A stretch of DNA of 64,000 nucleotides from Pararge aegeria (Eukaryota > Arthropoda > Insecta > Lepidoptera > Nymphalidae): NCBI RefSeq assembly GCF_905163445.1, contig NC_053202.1, positions 2,790,001 through 2,854,000 of the forward strand, written 5' to 3'. The notes under the pieces are model-generated. The model saw only the letters and a list, made by a program, of their open reading frames with translations. It did no database searches and was not told where the DNA came from. Numbering within the stretch: position 1 is the stretch's first letter; every line of letters begins with the position of its first letter. Made by a program: the position numbers and the translations under genes. Shown piece after piece: positions 1 through 9,540 of the stretch.

Positions 1-144
1 AATTAAATGCAGAAAATAATGTTTTAATTTTTTTTAACACCGGTGTAGATTTGAGTAAACTTCAATTTTATCACTTTTTTTATTACTATATTCTGTTACT
101 GTAATGTTATTGGTCGACTACCATGTGGCTTTACTGGTACTTAC

Positions 145-303
145 CATATTCCTTCCACTTCCTGGGCGCGGTTTTTTGAGCTTTAACAGCTCTGAGCACC
201 GCCCGCCTCTGCGGCGGTTTGAAGTCCGCCATGTCGCCGAACATCACGAATGGTCGGTCGTCCCCTTCTAGATTGTTCCACCACGTTCTATCAGGCTCGA
301 TTG
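145..303 (-). CDS. Coiled-coil gene, exon 6 (last exon in window)
   Basis: Acceptor GTTTAGTGCCAG (AG at 305-304); donor TATG|GTAAGT (GT at 144-143). Higher GC than its surroundings and open throughout. Encodes IEPDRTWWNNLEGDDR, FVMFGDMADFKPPQRR and a basic tail ending APRKWKEY. The paired Trp, Phe/Met and basic residues suggest a folded or binding segment, but I recognise no domain. It ends with one nucleotide of a split codon, so at least one more exon lies left of the window. Confidence 0.72.
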
Positions 304-3300
304 CTGGCACTAAACATTTTTATTTATTTACTCAATATTTCATATGAAATTACACCTAAGTATATTTATCGTCAACGTAGTCCTTTATACTATAACTAGC
401 TGTTGCTCGCGACTTCGTCTGCGTTTGATTTTGTTTTTTGATGTGGCATTAAATTTAGTTGTTGATCTAAAAAAAATAAAGTATTCAGTATGGCTAAGCC
501 TTAAATGAGGCTTGCCGCTATTTGCTGAGGAGTTCTGTCCTCTATCTCCAACTACAGTTTGGGCAAAATTAAACACATATTATAACCTCTTTAGTACAAA
601 AATAATTATTTAAATCGGTTATAATTTGTCGGAGTTATGGTGTAAAATGGTCAAACTCTTATCCCCTCTCCCAAAGGAACCGAGCTTAATGTCGGGATAA
701 AAAGTATCCTATATTACTTCTCACACTTCCAAGAATATGTGTACAAAGTTGTATGAGGATCGGTTAAGTAGTTTTTGCGTGAAAGCGTAACAAACAAACT
801 TACATTGACATTTATAATATTAGTGGGGATAGGACTTTTCTATAAGCTTACGTTTAGTACACGCTTTGAACTTTTTAAGAGACATCTCCAAGATATCATC
901 TGGTAGTTTATTGTAAAATTTTATACAGTTTCCTTTAAATGAATTACCTATTTTATGTAGTCTAGTATATTGCATTGCAAGTTTATTTTTGCTTCTAAGG
1001 TTCAAATTATAGCAGTCCCATTTTCTCTTATACATATAGACTAGCAATTCTCCGCGACTTCGTCCGCATTCAACTTCTGATAAGTTTACCGATACCTACC
1101 GTTTTCATTAGGTGTATCCTCCTCATCATCACAGGAGTCTTCCTGAGTATTGTCTTCGATTGGAGTCTTGATCTTCAGCAAGTTAGGAAGGTCGAAAACA
1201 TATTGGTTAGTTTCAGGTGGACCACCAGTGTAATTGTTCACGAAATTTTGAAACTGGGACAAGAAATTATCATAAACACAACATTATCTGTTATAATAGC
1301 TTAATTCATATGAGGTGTCTGATTAGGGAGACGCCAATCTGGTCAAATTTAATGCTACCAAAACGCAAGCGTGTTTATTTACTACCAAACGGAGTCCATT
1401 TCCCCTAACTCCGACTTTCCGAGGTATATCTTTGCCTATTACCGACAGTGTACAGCTTCTAGGTGTCAATATTTCATCAAACCTCAACTTTGAACAATAC
1501 ATCGAATCCAGGGCAAAAACAGCTGGCTAGAAACTTGGCATCCTCAATAAGGTCAAGCGGTACTTCACGCCTGAACAGCTTCTCACCTCACCAAGCTCAA
1601 GTTCGATCGTGCATGGAGTACTGTTCCCATTTATGGGATGGCTCTGCCAAGTATCGGCTTGATGCCCTGGATTCGGTGGATCGCCGTGCTAGACGGCTCA
1701 TCGGTGACCTAGCCAATAAAAAACTTAAGGGTTTCGAACATCGTCGCAAGGTTGCCTGCCTTTCGGTATTCTATAGGATATATTTCGGAGAGTGTGCTGA
1801 AGAACTATTAGATCTAGTTCCCCCCTCGCCTTTTTATCATGGAACCGCGAGGCGCCGTAAGGTTCGCATCCCTACGTGGTCGATATACCGCGGATGCGTA
1901 CGAAGCGCTTCGCATCTTCGTTTCTGATCCGCACCGCTAGGATCTGGAATGCTCTTCCAGCTTCCATTTTCCCCAGTTCTTACAATATGAGTACCTTCAA
2001 ATCAAGAGTGAATAGGCATCTTCTAGGCAAGCGCGCTTCACCTTAGGCTGTATCATTGCTTACCATCAGGTGTGATTGCAGTCAAGCGCTCGTCTATAAA
2101 CATAAAAAAAAAAAATATCTATGAATGGAGTTTAAATCACCAAATCGGTTACGGGGGTGCTAATGAAAAAAAATAAAAATTTTGTACTAAAATTCCCACA
2201 GACTTAAAATTTATTAAAAGTTTCATGTTTGTTAAATTAAGGTCACTTACTATCAGATTTCGAAAAATTTTAGCCCTAGAGGAGATTGTGGGGGCGTTAA
2301 AATTATTTATATAATTATAATTGTTGATAACATCCTAAAGGTTTTTTTATAGTAATAAATGATGGACCAAGCTGTGTATGGTAATGGTTAATGAAAAACC
2401 ATAATTTGTTACCTAAACAGAGGAACACTTTGAATGCCATGCAAGGAACACATCCTATGAAATGACACTTTTCGGACTGGAACGCAGCTTAAATAGGCAT
2501 TGGGGGTAGTATGGACTTCCCTGGACAAGCTTGGCCACAAAATACTACTAAAACTTTAAGTGCGGAAGAGTCTATGTAAGATTTGCAGTCAATGATTGCA
2601 ACTATCTATAATTTCCAAATAATACTGGTTGCCTCTGGAAGTAGGAGGGACATCTTTAGTGCTAAAACACATATCTGTATATATAAAAATGTTATTTTGG
2701 TTTGTGTACGCTTCAAAAACTGAAAAAGTTCTGCAATTATCGGGCTGAAATATTAGCATGATATATATTACGCATCAAGGATTGTTTTTATCTATTTTTC
2801 TCAACCATTCAATCACAATGTGCCACAGCAAAGCGTGGCAGGGTACAACTAGTAATGTATATTTATATACGAGTACTTGAGCTGTGTGTAACGCCATTGG
2901 TTGCCTGGACTGGAAGAGATCGCTGTGTAGCATCGCTGTAGTGTAATTGTATTCATTTTGTAAACTTATTATTTACAATTTTCCTGTATTTTTATTGGTT
3001 AAAAGTATTTTCAATAATTCATTCATTCATCATTGTAGAATCAGTGAGTGGGAAGTAGGTAGCTATGCCAATGGAGAGTAATGTATTTTTTTTATCTATT
3101 TGTCACGGGTAGCGTGGCCGAGCGGTCTAAGGCGCTGGTTTAAGGCACCAGTCTCTTCGGAGGCGTGGGTTCGAATCCCACCGCTGCCATATACGTTTTT
3201 TGTTTTTGGAATTAGCACCTATACTAAACCTTGCTTGCGACATTTTTGAAACGTCAATTTTTTTATCTAATTTAGCTGTAGTTTCAAAATTGACGTTTCC

Positions 3301-6300
3301 AAAGTGTACTAAATCTAGCCATGACCTAAATCGAATTCCTAATGGTTTAGGCGATGTCTCTAGAAAAAACCGTTTCACCAATTCTTAAGTGATAACTATC
3401 GTTGAACGGTTGATGCTTAGGAATATCCTTATTTAGGCGATACTTATTTAGGCATTGCCTTGTTCCTCGTCAGTGAAAACGGACAATAGTTTATTATATA
3501 AAGAACATGGAACATTTTTGTCTGGTGGGAGGCTTTGGCCGTGGCTAGTTACCCCTACCGACAGCGATGTTGCCGCTAAGCCGCTAAGCGATTTAGTGTT
3601 CCGGTGCGATGTCGCGTAGAAATAGGGATATGACTACCACACTCCCTAACAGCTTAGCCCGCCACCGTAGACTACATCATCACTTACCACTAGGAGGGAT
3701 TGCAGTCAAGGGCTAACTGGTTAATGATATGGCAGTTTTATTAAACCCATAGCGGTCTAATCGGTTTCTACGCGGCATCCTTAACTAGTCTTTGTTTGCA
3801 GGATGGTAACCAGCCACAGCCGTCCCACCAGACCAGACCAGAGAAAACTCAGAAATAATCGATTCCCAAATTTCCTCTGTCGGGTATCGAACCACGGAGC
3901 ACCGCTTAGGAGACCATAACGCTCACCACTGCGCCCGGCAGGTTGTCAATATACTTCTTAGTAATTCATATAAGATTTAAATATAATATTTTTTATATCC
4001 ACGCGTAAGTTTTATAAAGTCGAATTGGGTCACAGATAACATCAAAAAGATAAACGTTCCTAAAAAAAAAAACAATAAGTCACTCACACGTTCATACGCA
4101 CACATCCCTACTTAATATTATGAATGTCAATGTAAGTTTGTTTGTTACGCTTTCACGCAAAAACTACTTAACCGTTCCTCATGAAACTTTGTACACATAT
4201 TCTTGGAAGTGTTAGAAGTAATATATGATACTTTTTATCCCGACATTAAGCTCGGTTCCTTTGGGAGAGGGGATGAAAGTGTTTGATGATTTTACACCAT
4301 AACTCCGACAAATTATAACCGATTTAAATAATCATTTTTGTACTATAGAGGTAAATGTGTCTAATTTTGCCCAAACTGTGGTTGGAGATAGAGGACAGAA
4401 CTCTTCAGCGGACAGCAGCAAACCCCTCATATAAGGCTAAGCGATACCGAATACTTTAAATTTGTTTAGAACTACAACTAAATTTAATGCCACATCAAAA
4501 ATTAAATCAGACGCAGACGAAGTTGCGGGCAACAGCTAGTATAATATACGTGTGAGGTGTTAATGCAATTTCAAGTCATAACAATTAATAAGGGTTGTCT
4601 ATTATATATTTAGGTTACGAAAACTAAAATTAGTTTCGGTAAATAAATAAATAAATAAATAAATATACTACGACAATACACACATCGCCATCTAGTCCCA
4701 AAGTAAGCGTAGCTTGTGTTATGGGTACTAAGATAACGGATGAATATTTTTTATGAATAATATACATAAATACTTATAATATATAGATAAACACCCGGAC
4801 ACTGAAAAACATTCATGTTCATCACACAAATATTGTCCAGTTGTGGGAATCGAATCCGCGGCCTTGGACTCAGGAAGCAGGGTCGCTGCCCACTGCGCCA
4901 ATCGGCCGTCAAATTCAATCAATATTTGAAATTGTGATCATTTCTACAAAATGAGTAAGTATTAGTGATAAATTATTAACAGGGGAAAGGGAAATTGTTA
5001 AACGGAGGTACCGGTTGACATTTTCATTAATTGGATATTATTTTCAGCCATGCTCGGAGAGTGCATACTGCAACAGTGTGAGGGGAGATATAGAAAAACA
5101 TTTTTTTTAAAATTAGTAGTAAACATACGTGCTTTATAATCTTCTTCATCTTCTCCTGCCACTCATGGTTGACCCTTGCGGTGGTTTTGTATCCTCGCGA
5201 GAGATGCAGAATCAGGGCCTGACTCTCTTCTAGAATCTGCTGCAGAGTTCTTATGTAGTTTGTGTATTCTGTTAGGGATGTTTTAATATAATAATGGTAA
5301 TAAATAAGTAGTATATTATACAACGAGTTCGGTAGATTGGATTTTACAGTCGAGGGAGTGGCGCGTGAGATGTAAGCGAACGCGATAAGAAAGCCTAGAG
5401 TGTAATAACTAATATATCATATGCGTTTTATTCTGAACGTAAAATACGTTTGTTCATTTAAGAAAATGCGTACTATTTTAGCCGTACAAAACCTCTTTGT
5501 TGGTTAGAAAAAAGAATCTAAATTACGGTTAAATCAAAAATTCTCAGTCTATCTTCATATAACATATAACTGGCAGTGAGGAATAAACTTAACTAAATCG
5601 GCACATAATAAATAAAGCACAAGTACGGTAATTTGAAATAAAGCACGCGTGTCTAATATCTTGGATTATGAGCCTTAAATCGATGTAATAAGGTCCTAGT
5701 TACGAGCAACTGTGATGAAAAAACTCTTTATTGCACTTCTTTATTTGTATTTGGTAGACCTCGGACTTGTTGGATTTTGCACAGGTACGACTAAAGCAAG
5801 GGCGTCTTCTAAGTTTAAAAATAAAACCAACGCCATAAACTTAAAGTGTTCTAATGTTTTAGTATTCGTAAACGATTACCAGATAGGTATTACAAATAGA
5901 CGTTAACAAAGAAAAAAGGTAAAGATCTCATTTCTGCCATAAAAAGCTTAACAATGAGTCAACAATTTTAATGAAAACTGTCCAAAAAACTTACTTTTTC
6001 AATAATTTTGCTTCACAAAGCCGGCCGGCCGTCCACTTGTTTACGTTTGCTCGCTCGACTAAATATTTCCGATCGACGTCACCAGAGGGTGCAATTTGTA
6101 ATTATTAGGCAAGTTATTGCCGGGGTACGACTTAAGCTGTGGTACGACTAAAGCAACCTTACCCTAATATACACAATGATTAGTCCAAAAGTCCACCAAC
6201 ACTCAGATTAACGTTGAACCGAGCCCCTCGCAGGAGGACGATTCGACGTCTCCCACTCTCCCCCCGACGTCGTCGAGCTCTGGGGCTCTTCTTATGGCGA

Positions 6301-9300
6301 GATTTCGCGCTCTCCTTACTCCCCCGGTAACGCCGTAGCAACCCCTCAGGTGGTTAGCGGCAAGTGTCCATCCGAAAATCGGCCTTACGTAATATTTGAA
6401 TGGCTACTTTCGCCGTGGTTAGCTACCAACCTGCCGACGACGCGTAAGCGTAAGCGTTTAGCGTTCCGGTACGATTCCACGTATCCAAACAACCCTTTTG
6501 CAACAATCTACTACCTTCAGTTAAGCGCAGTATCTCCATCCTGCTCTTGCGTCGCTCCGCACACATGACGTACATAAGCCCAGCCATGTTCTTGCACTCC
6601 AACTGTGTCTGTAACGCCGATATCTTTTCCTCGCGATCTCTGTGCGCCTCTCGAAGCATGTGGGATGCACGGAGTTGTTCATTCCTAGTAAATGTTATAG
6701 GAAATTACACCTTACAGACATAAAGACCTTGAGGATATTCAGGAGAGTTCTCAGCAGGGCTAGCAAAGGCCGGGGACAAATATATTATTTGAATATTTTT
6801 TCCACTTATGCGCCAATGCTCCGAGAGTTGATAAATATATACAACGACAATGCACACATCGCCATCTAGCCCCAAAGTAAGCGCAGCTTGTTTTAAGGGA
6901 ACTAAGATGACTGTTGAATATTTATATGAATAATATACATAAATACCTATAATCCCTATCCCTATCCCTACTAATATTATAAATGTGAATGTAAGTTTGT
7001 TTGTTACGCTTTCACGCAAAAACTGCTAAACCGATCCTCATGAAACTTTGTACACATAGTTTTGGAAGTGTTAGAAGTAATATAGGATACTTTTTATCCC
7101 GACATTAATCTCAGTTCCTTTGGAAGAGGGGATGAAAGTGTTTGACGATTTTACACCATAATTCCGACAAATTATAACCGATGTAAATAATTATTTTTTT
7201 ACTACAGAGGTTATAATATGTGTTTCATTTTGCCCAAACTTTGTGTAGATCTGCGGACAACAGCAAACTTCTCATTTAAGGCTTAGCGATACTGAATACT
7301 TTAATTTTTTTTAGAACTACAACTAAATTGAATGCCACATCAAAAAACAAAATCAAACGCAGACGAAGTCGAAGGCAATAGCTAGTATACAGATAAAGCT
7401 GTAGGAGAAGATCAGTGGCGTGCATAGAGGGTATGCAGATGATATAAGATAATCTCCTATATAACTCTGACAATGACTGTCCTTAATTTTTTTTCTGCAT
7501 ACCCTGTGCATACCCTCTATGCACGCCACTGGAAAATATACATATGTATCCTTTCCCCGGAGAGATAATAGTCTCCTATGCCATATACCCATGCTAGTCT
7601 AACAGCAGGGCTAACACAGGCAGGAGATAAAAATTTAATCCCCCGTTAATATCCAGGGGATATTGGGGACATGGGATATAATTGACGGCCGACTGGCGCA
7701 GTGGGCAGCGACCCTGCTTTCTGAGTCCAAGGCCGTGGGTTCGATTCCCACAACTGGAAAATGTTTGTGTGATGAGCATTAAGTGTTTTTCAGTGTCTGG
7801 GTGTTTATATGTATTTTCTAAGTATTTATGTATATATAATTCATTAAAATATTCATCAGCTATCTTAGTACCCATAACACAAGCTACGCTTACTTTGGGG
7901 CTAGATGGCGATGTGTGTATTGTCATAGTATATTTATTATTATTATTATTATTATTAATTAACGTGCCTACCTGCTAAAGCGCGGGAACATGGAATAGGA
8001 GAAGTTTACCCACGTTTATTATTTTCACTTGTGTTGTGATCGGAGCATTCTGAGAGTTGATAAAGCTGTGGCTGAAGATATATTTTTATCTTTTCCCGGG
8101 GAGATAATTATCTCCTGCCCATACGAGCTGTGCATGCAGGTTTCCTCACGATGTTTTCCTTTACCGTTAAAGCAAGTGATATTAAAAAAAAGCGTAAACA
8201 AAATAATAATAGGATAGCGTTTGACACATAAATACTCACTGCAATATAAATTCGAATCTGTCTTTCAAATATTGAATCTCGTGGGTTACTCTGTCTCGGA
8301 ATTTTTGTTCCATTTCTATCTCTTTCTCCTTCAACAGCCTCTCAATCTCTTCTGCGTTCTTCTTCTCTTGTTCTGCATCTTTTATAGCTGTAAATGAGCC
8401 CGTGATACTTCATTTTTTGTTTTGGTTACGTGGTTTTTGTAATAGCTATGGCCAAAAAAGTTTAGCAGTTTATCTTTCGCCCCTAGCTTAGTACGGCCAC
8501 GGGTATACTGTGGTTGAGTAGGTAAAATCGGTGGGACCACGGACCCTTGACATACATTTCATAGGATCTGAGCACCAATCACAATTTTGCATTCTTAGAA
8601 GTCCCTCCTTATTATCACTGCAATACCTCTAACAGGTTAGCCCGCTGCCATATTTAGACCGCATCATCATTTACCATCAGGTGAGATAGCACTTAGCAGT
8701 CAAGCGCTAACTTGTAGTTGCATGAAATAAATGCAAGTTAGATACTAAATAAGAGACCAACGCCTATCCGGAATATATATATGGTTTCCGGAAAAAGCTG
8801 AATTCTTAAATTGATTTCTTAACCTCATGTGTCTTACCTGACGTCACAATGGTACTAAAAAAAATGTGGTTGACGTTTTTTTTTTAAAAAAAAAATTTCA
8901 CATTTTTTTTTTGTCCACTACACGTAAGCACTTGACTGCAATCTTGCCTGGTGGTAAGTGATGATGCAGTCTAAGGTGGCAGCGGGCTAACCTGTTAGGG
9001 AGTATGACAGTCATACCCCTAATAGGTTTATACGCGACATCGCACCGGAACACTAAATCGCTTAGCGGCACGTCTTTGTCGGGTGGTAACTAGCCACGGC
9101 CAATTGATATATTTGCCTCTTAATTAACGTATTTTAGTGATGAAGACCGAAATCCTGTTCTTCGGGATTTGTAAAGGCAACTTGACGTATGAAACCATAA
9201 GCACAAACCGGACTTCGATTTAAAGTATAACTACCTTTACACGGGCAAATTATAGCTGGTGTTGTGTTTTCTTCTTCCGACTCAGGTTTATAATCGGAAG

Positions 9301-9478
9301 CGAAAACCGGAGAAGCAGGAGCAGTTGGAGAAACCGTCGCAGAAGTCGGAGAAATAGTATTAATATTGATTGATGATGGAGTGGGGGTGGTCCGTTCTTC
9401 TCTGATGACTTCAAATACTTCCGCGCTGCTGGCGATGGTTACAGCACGGCTCGAGTGGCGGGATATAGGCCGGGACAT
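145..9478 (-). CDS. Unrecognised coiled-coil protein gene, six coding exons, 3' end beyond window
   Basis: Joined coding exons, in transcript order: 9478-9235, 8387-8240, 6684-6515, 5268-5129, 1253-1100, 303-145. Each junction has GT/AG ends and matching phase (leftover nucleotides 1+2, 2+1, 1+2, 0, 1+2), so the chain reads open for about 338 codons and continues left of base 145. The protein begins with a Ser/Thr/Pro-rich stretch of about 80 residues. A strongly charged Glu/Lys/Arg helix follows, predicted coiled coil by heptad-like spacing, at roughly residues 82-235. Then come an acidic segment and a region containing RTWWNNLEGDD and FVMFGDMADFKPP. No signal peptide or membrane segment is visible. 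I do not recognise the family; a cytoskeletal or scaffold-type coiled-coil protein is only an inference from composition. The gene lies divergent to spargel and its introns are packed with transposons. The exon chain is well supported by phase; identity is unknown. Confidence 0.72.
396..829 (-). mobile_element. Helitron-like non-autonomous element (family 1)
   Basis: On the minus strand it starts TCCCCACTAATATTATAAA and ends GCAACAGCTAG followed by T, i.e. TC...CTAG between A and T as in Helitrons. The 3' end carries the GTCGCGAGCAAC stem typical of this family. Sister copies lie at 4105-4539 and 6965-7385. It resembles the lepidopteran LEP1-type repeats, from memory of that family. No coding capacity. 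Confidence 0.7.
820..1047 (-). mobile_element. LINE ORF2 C-terminal fragment (CR1/Jockey-like)
   Basis: A 75-codon minus-strand reading frame with IKFYNKLPDDILEMSLKKFK, the usual C-terminal motif downstream of the reverse transcriptase in CR1/Jockey-like LINEs. 5'-truncated relic; related tails occur at 27112, 43262, 49915, 50365 and 62725. Confidence 0.6.
1100..1253 (-). CDS. Coiled-coil gene, exon 5
   Basis: Acceptor with a pyrimidine tract TTTCTTGTCCCAG (AG at 1255-1254); donor AACG|GTAGGT (GT at 1099-1098). Encodes about 51 residues: FQNFVNNYTGGPPETNQ, a hydrophobic YVFDLPNLLKIK patch, then a strongly acidic run (EDNTQEDSCDDEEDTPNEN). It leaves the helical region and may be a flexible linker. 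One leftover G joins with CA of exon 6 to make alanine. Confidence 0.72.
1282..2112 (+). pseudogene. Degraded CR1/Jockey-like LINE, C-terminal reverse-transcriptase part and 3' tail
   Basis: Reading across frames gives KFNATKTQACLFTTKRSPF and LLGVNISSNLNFEQYIESRA, then an open stretch at about 1463-1927 with QVRSCMEYCSHLWDGSAKYR, LDALDSVDRRARRLIGD and a downstream CLSVFYRIYFGE motif. These are the regions that follow the RT catalytic core in CR1/Jockey-like LINEs. Frameshifts separate the blocks, the 5' end is missing, and it ends in an A-rich tail near 2105. It lies inside an intron of the minus-strand coiled-coil gene. Confidence 0.65.
2113..2673. other. Intronic sequence, nothing recognised
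   Basis: AT-rich intronic DNA between the LINE relic and the next Helitron-like element. No splice-bounded open frame or recognisable repeat was seen. Confidence 0.5.
2674..2852 (+). mobile_element. Helitron-like element (family 2) with 3' hairpin
   Basis: Begins TCTGTATATATAAAAATGTT and ends CTAG. Just before the end is a clean hairpin, TGCCAC-agcaaagc-GTGGCA, followed by GGGTACAACTAG: the stem plus short spacer plus CTRR layout of Helitron 3' ends. A longer sister copy is at 60174-60489. Confidence 0.75.
2885..2945 (+). repeat. LINE 3'-end fragment
   Basis: Contains the GGTTGCCTGG...AGATCGCT... segment that recurs, mostly in the opposite orientation, near 21530, 45860, 53215, 61520 and 62130. 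Probably a short relic of a LINE 3'UTR. Confidence 0.35.
3108..3189 (+). tRNA. tRNA-Leu (anticodon AAG)
   Basis: Complete 82-base cloverleaf. The acceptor stem GGTAGCG pairs with CGCTGCC, with discriminator A at 3189. The anticodon stem CTGGT/ACCAG encloses loop TTAAGGC, placing AAG at positions 34-36. A type II long variable arm (TCTCTTCGGAG) is present, as expected for leucine. The B box GGTTCGAATCC lies at 3168-3178 and the A box TGGCCGAGCGG just inside the 5' end. No intron. It sits on the opposite strand inside intron 4 of the coiled-coil gene. The perfect stems and adjacent T-run favour a functional gene over a SINE head. The decoded codon is CTT, with wobble to CTC if the A is inosine. 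Confidence 0.93.
3196..3201 (+). terminator. RNA polymerase III terminator of tRNA-Leu
   Basis: A run of six T starts seven bases after the discriminator base; a second T-run follows at once. Confidence 0.8.
3514..3722 (+). repeat. SINE-B body copy, plus orientation
   Basis: Matches the shared SINE-B body (GGGAGGCTTTGGCCGTGGCT, GATTTAGTGTTCCGGTGCGA, ATTGCAGTCAAGGGCTAAC). The tRNA-like head is missing. It abuts an inverted copy at 3727-3950. Confidence 0.6.
3727..3950 (-). repeat. SINE-B copy, minus orientation, with tRNA-like head
   Basis: On the minus strand the head reads GCGCAGTGGTGAGCG, followed by a damaged B-box region and the AATTTATAATTTCTGA-type body. Arranged tail to tail with the copy at 3514-3722. 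Confidence 0.6.
4105..4539 (+). mobile_element. Helitron-like element (family 1)
   Basis: TCCCTACTTAATATTATGAA at the 5' end and GCGGGCAACAGCTAG then T at the 3' end; the GTTGC-GG-GCAAC stem lies just before CTAG. Close to full family length (435 bp). Confidence 0.72.
4641..4910 (-). repeat. SINE-A, near full length
   Basis: On the minus strand: tRNA-like head GACGGCCGATTGGCGCAGTG (A box), B box GGATTCGATTCCCAC, body ending GATGGCGATGTGTGTATTGT, then a (TATT)n tail. About 270 bp. Sister copies at 6829, 7684, 44282, 47409 and 53442. Confidence 0.78.
5129..5268 (-). CDS. Coiled-coil gene, exon 4
   Basis: Acceptor CATCCCTAACAG (AG at 5270-5269); donor AAGCAC|GTATGT (GT at 5128-5127). Encodes YTNYIRTLQQILEESQ through NHEWQEKMKKIIKH, the last part of the helical region. 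It ends in phase 0, which matches exon 5 exactly. The frame is open beyond both ends, so exon limits rest on the splice signals. Confidence 0.7.
5712..5906 (+). other. Short open frame with signal-peptide-like N-terminus, probably spurious
   Basis: A 64-codon frame starting MMKKLFIALLYLYLVDLG. The hydrophobic start looks like a signal peptide, but there are no conserved cysteines or neighbours, it lies inside an intron of the coiled-coil gene on the other strand, and AT-rich DNA often yields such frames. Kept only as a low-confidence note. Confidence 0.12.
6515..6684 (-). CDS. Coiled-coil gene, exon 3
   Basis: Bounded by acceptor CATTTACTAG (AG at 6686-6685) and donor GAAG|GTAGTA (GT at 6514-6513). 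Encodes about 57 residues beginning NEQLRASHMLREAHRD and ending RMEILRLTE, a continuation of the charged helix with a short MAGLMYVMCAE break. One nucleotide is carried in from exon 2 and one carried out to exon 4, in phase at both ends. Confidence 0.68.
6745..6829 (-). repeat. Fragment of an unclassified repeat (TGCGCCAATGCTC...GTTGATAAA family)
   Basis: Shares CAGCAGGGCTAGC and ACTTATGCGCCAATG with segments near 7393-7412, 7532-7683, 7979-8130 and 10340-10740. Interrupted by SINE-A at its right end. Confidence 0.4.
6829..6953 (-). repeat. SINE-A, 5'-truncated
   Basis: Retains the SINE-A body (CACATCGCCATCTAGCCCCA on the plus strand) but lacks the tRNA-like head; directly followed by a Helitron-like element. 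Confidence 0.65.
6965..7385 (+). mobile_element. Helitron-like element (family 1)
   Basis: TCCCTACTAATATTATAAAT to AATAGCTAG then T. The internal segments TTTTACACCATAATTCCGAC and AATGCCACATCAAAAAACAA match the copies at 396 and 4105. Confidence 0.72.
7413..7531. mobile_element. hAT-like MITE with 25-bp perfect terminal inverted repeats
   Basis: 119 bp. The left end CAGTGGCGTGCATAGAGGGT... and right end ...ACCCTCTATGCACGCCACTG are exact inverted complements over 25 bp. The flanks GAGAAGAT and GAAAATAT agree at 6 of 8 positions, a possible decayed 8-bp target duplication as expected for hAT elements. It sits inside another repeat copy. Confidence 0.72.
7684..7962 (+). repeat. SINE-A, full length
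   Basis: Head GACGGCCGACTGGCGCAGTG, B box GGTTCGATTCCCAC, body CACAAGCTACGCTTACTTTG, tail (ATT)n. The best-preserved copy in the window and a good reference for the family. Confidence 0.82.
7979..8130 (+). repeat. Unclassified repeat fragment
   Basis: GAGTTGATAAAGCTGTGG and TTTTCCCGGGGAGATAAT recur at 7393, 7550 and 10390-10700. Confidence 0.4.
8240..8387 (-). CDS. Coiled-coil gene, exon 2
   Basis: Bounded by acceptor TTTACAG (AG at 8389-8388) and donor GTGAGT (from 8239). Encodes about 49 residues of highly charged helix, starting IKDAEQEKKNAEEIE and ending DRFEFILQ, with no proline or glycine, as expected for a coiled coil. Starts with two nucleotides and ends with two nucleotides of split codons, both matching the neighbours. 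Confidence 0.72.
8629..8720 (+). repeat. SINE-B 3' fragment
   Basis: CTAACAGGTTAGCCCGCTGC and TTTACCATCAGGTGAGAT match the SINE-B tail. It lies in the first intron of the coiled-coil gene. Confidence 0.5.
8914..9102 (-). repeat. SINE-B body copy
   Basis: Minus-strand copy with CGACATCGCACCGGAACACT and GCGGGCTAACCTGTTAGG on the plus strand; head absent. Confidence 0.55.
9235..9478 (-). CDS. Coiled-coil gene, first coding exon
   Basis: The start is the ATG at 9478-9476, with A at -3 (CAAGATG); the upstream in-frame codon at 9487 is GTG and is not needed. The exon encodes about 81 residues rich in Ser, Thr and Pro (begins MSRPISRHSSRAV; ends TPAIICPCK) with an acidic ESEEE patch. I end it at the donor AAAG|GTAGTT (GT at 9234-9233) because the one leftover G joins in phase to the next exon. 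The frame stays open past the donor for about 30 codons to a stop, so a short unspliced isoform is possible. The donor is weak, making this the least certain junction of the six. Confidence 0.55.
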
Positions 9479-9540
9479 CTTGGGCACAAAAATTTCAAAA
9501 GTGAGACAGAGAAATTAACTCACGAATGAAACGGTAAATT

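Larger units (their letters stand above)
304..1099. other. Intron between exons 5 and 6, filled by mobile-element remnants
   Basis: Contains a Helitron-like element (396-829), a LINE reverse-transcriptase C-terminal fragment (820-1047) and a stub of a second Helitron-like 3' end near 1038-1070. No additional coding exon was seen. Confidence 0.6.

Noticed and set aside
6240..6340. GC-rich text (GAGCCCCTCGCAGGAGGACG...) as a coding exon
   Set aside because: No consistent open frame with splice sites; resembles a dispersed lepidopteran repeat.
7684..7750. tRNA-like sequence (A and B boxes)
   Set aside because: Part of SINE-A; the cloverleaf cannot close and the same head occurs in several dispersed copies.
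9134..9234. Kazal-like inhibitor reading (CPCKGSYTLNRSPVC...FTN)
   Set aside because: Only three cysteines, no signal peptide, and the stretch lies beyond a donor that joins the exon in phase to the next coiled-coil exon.
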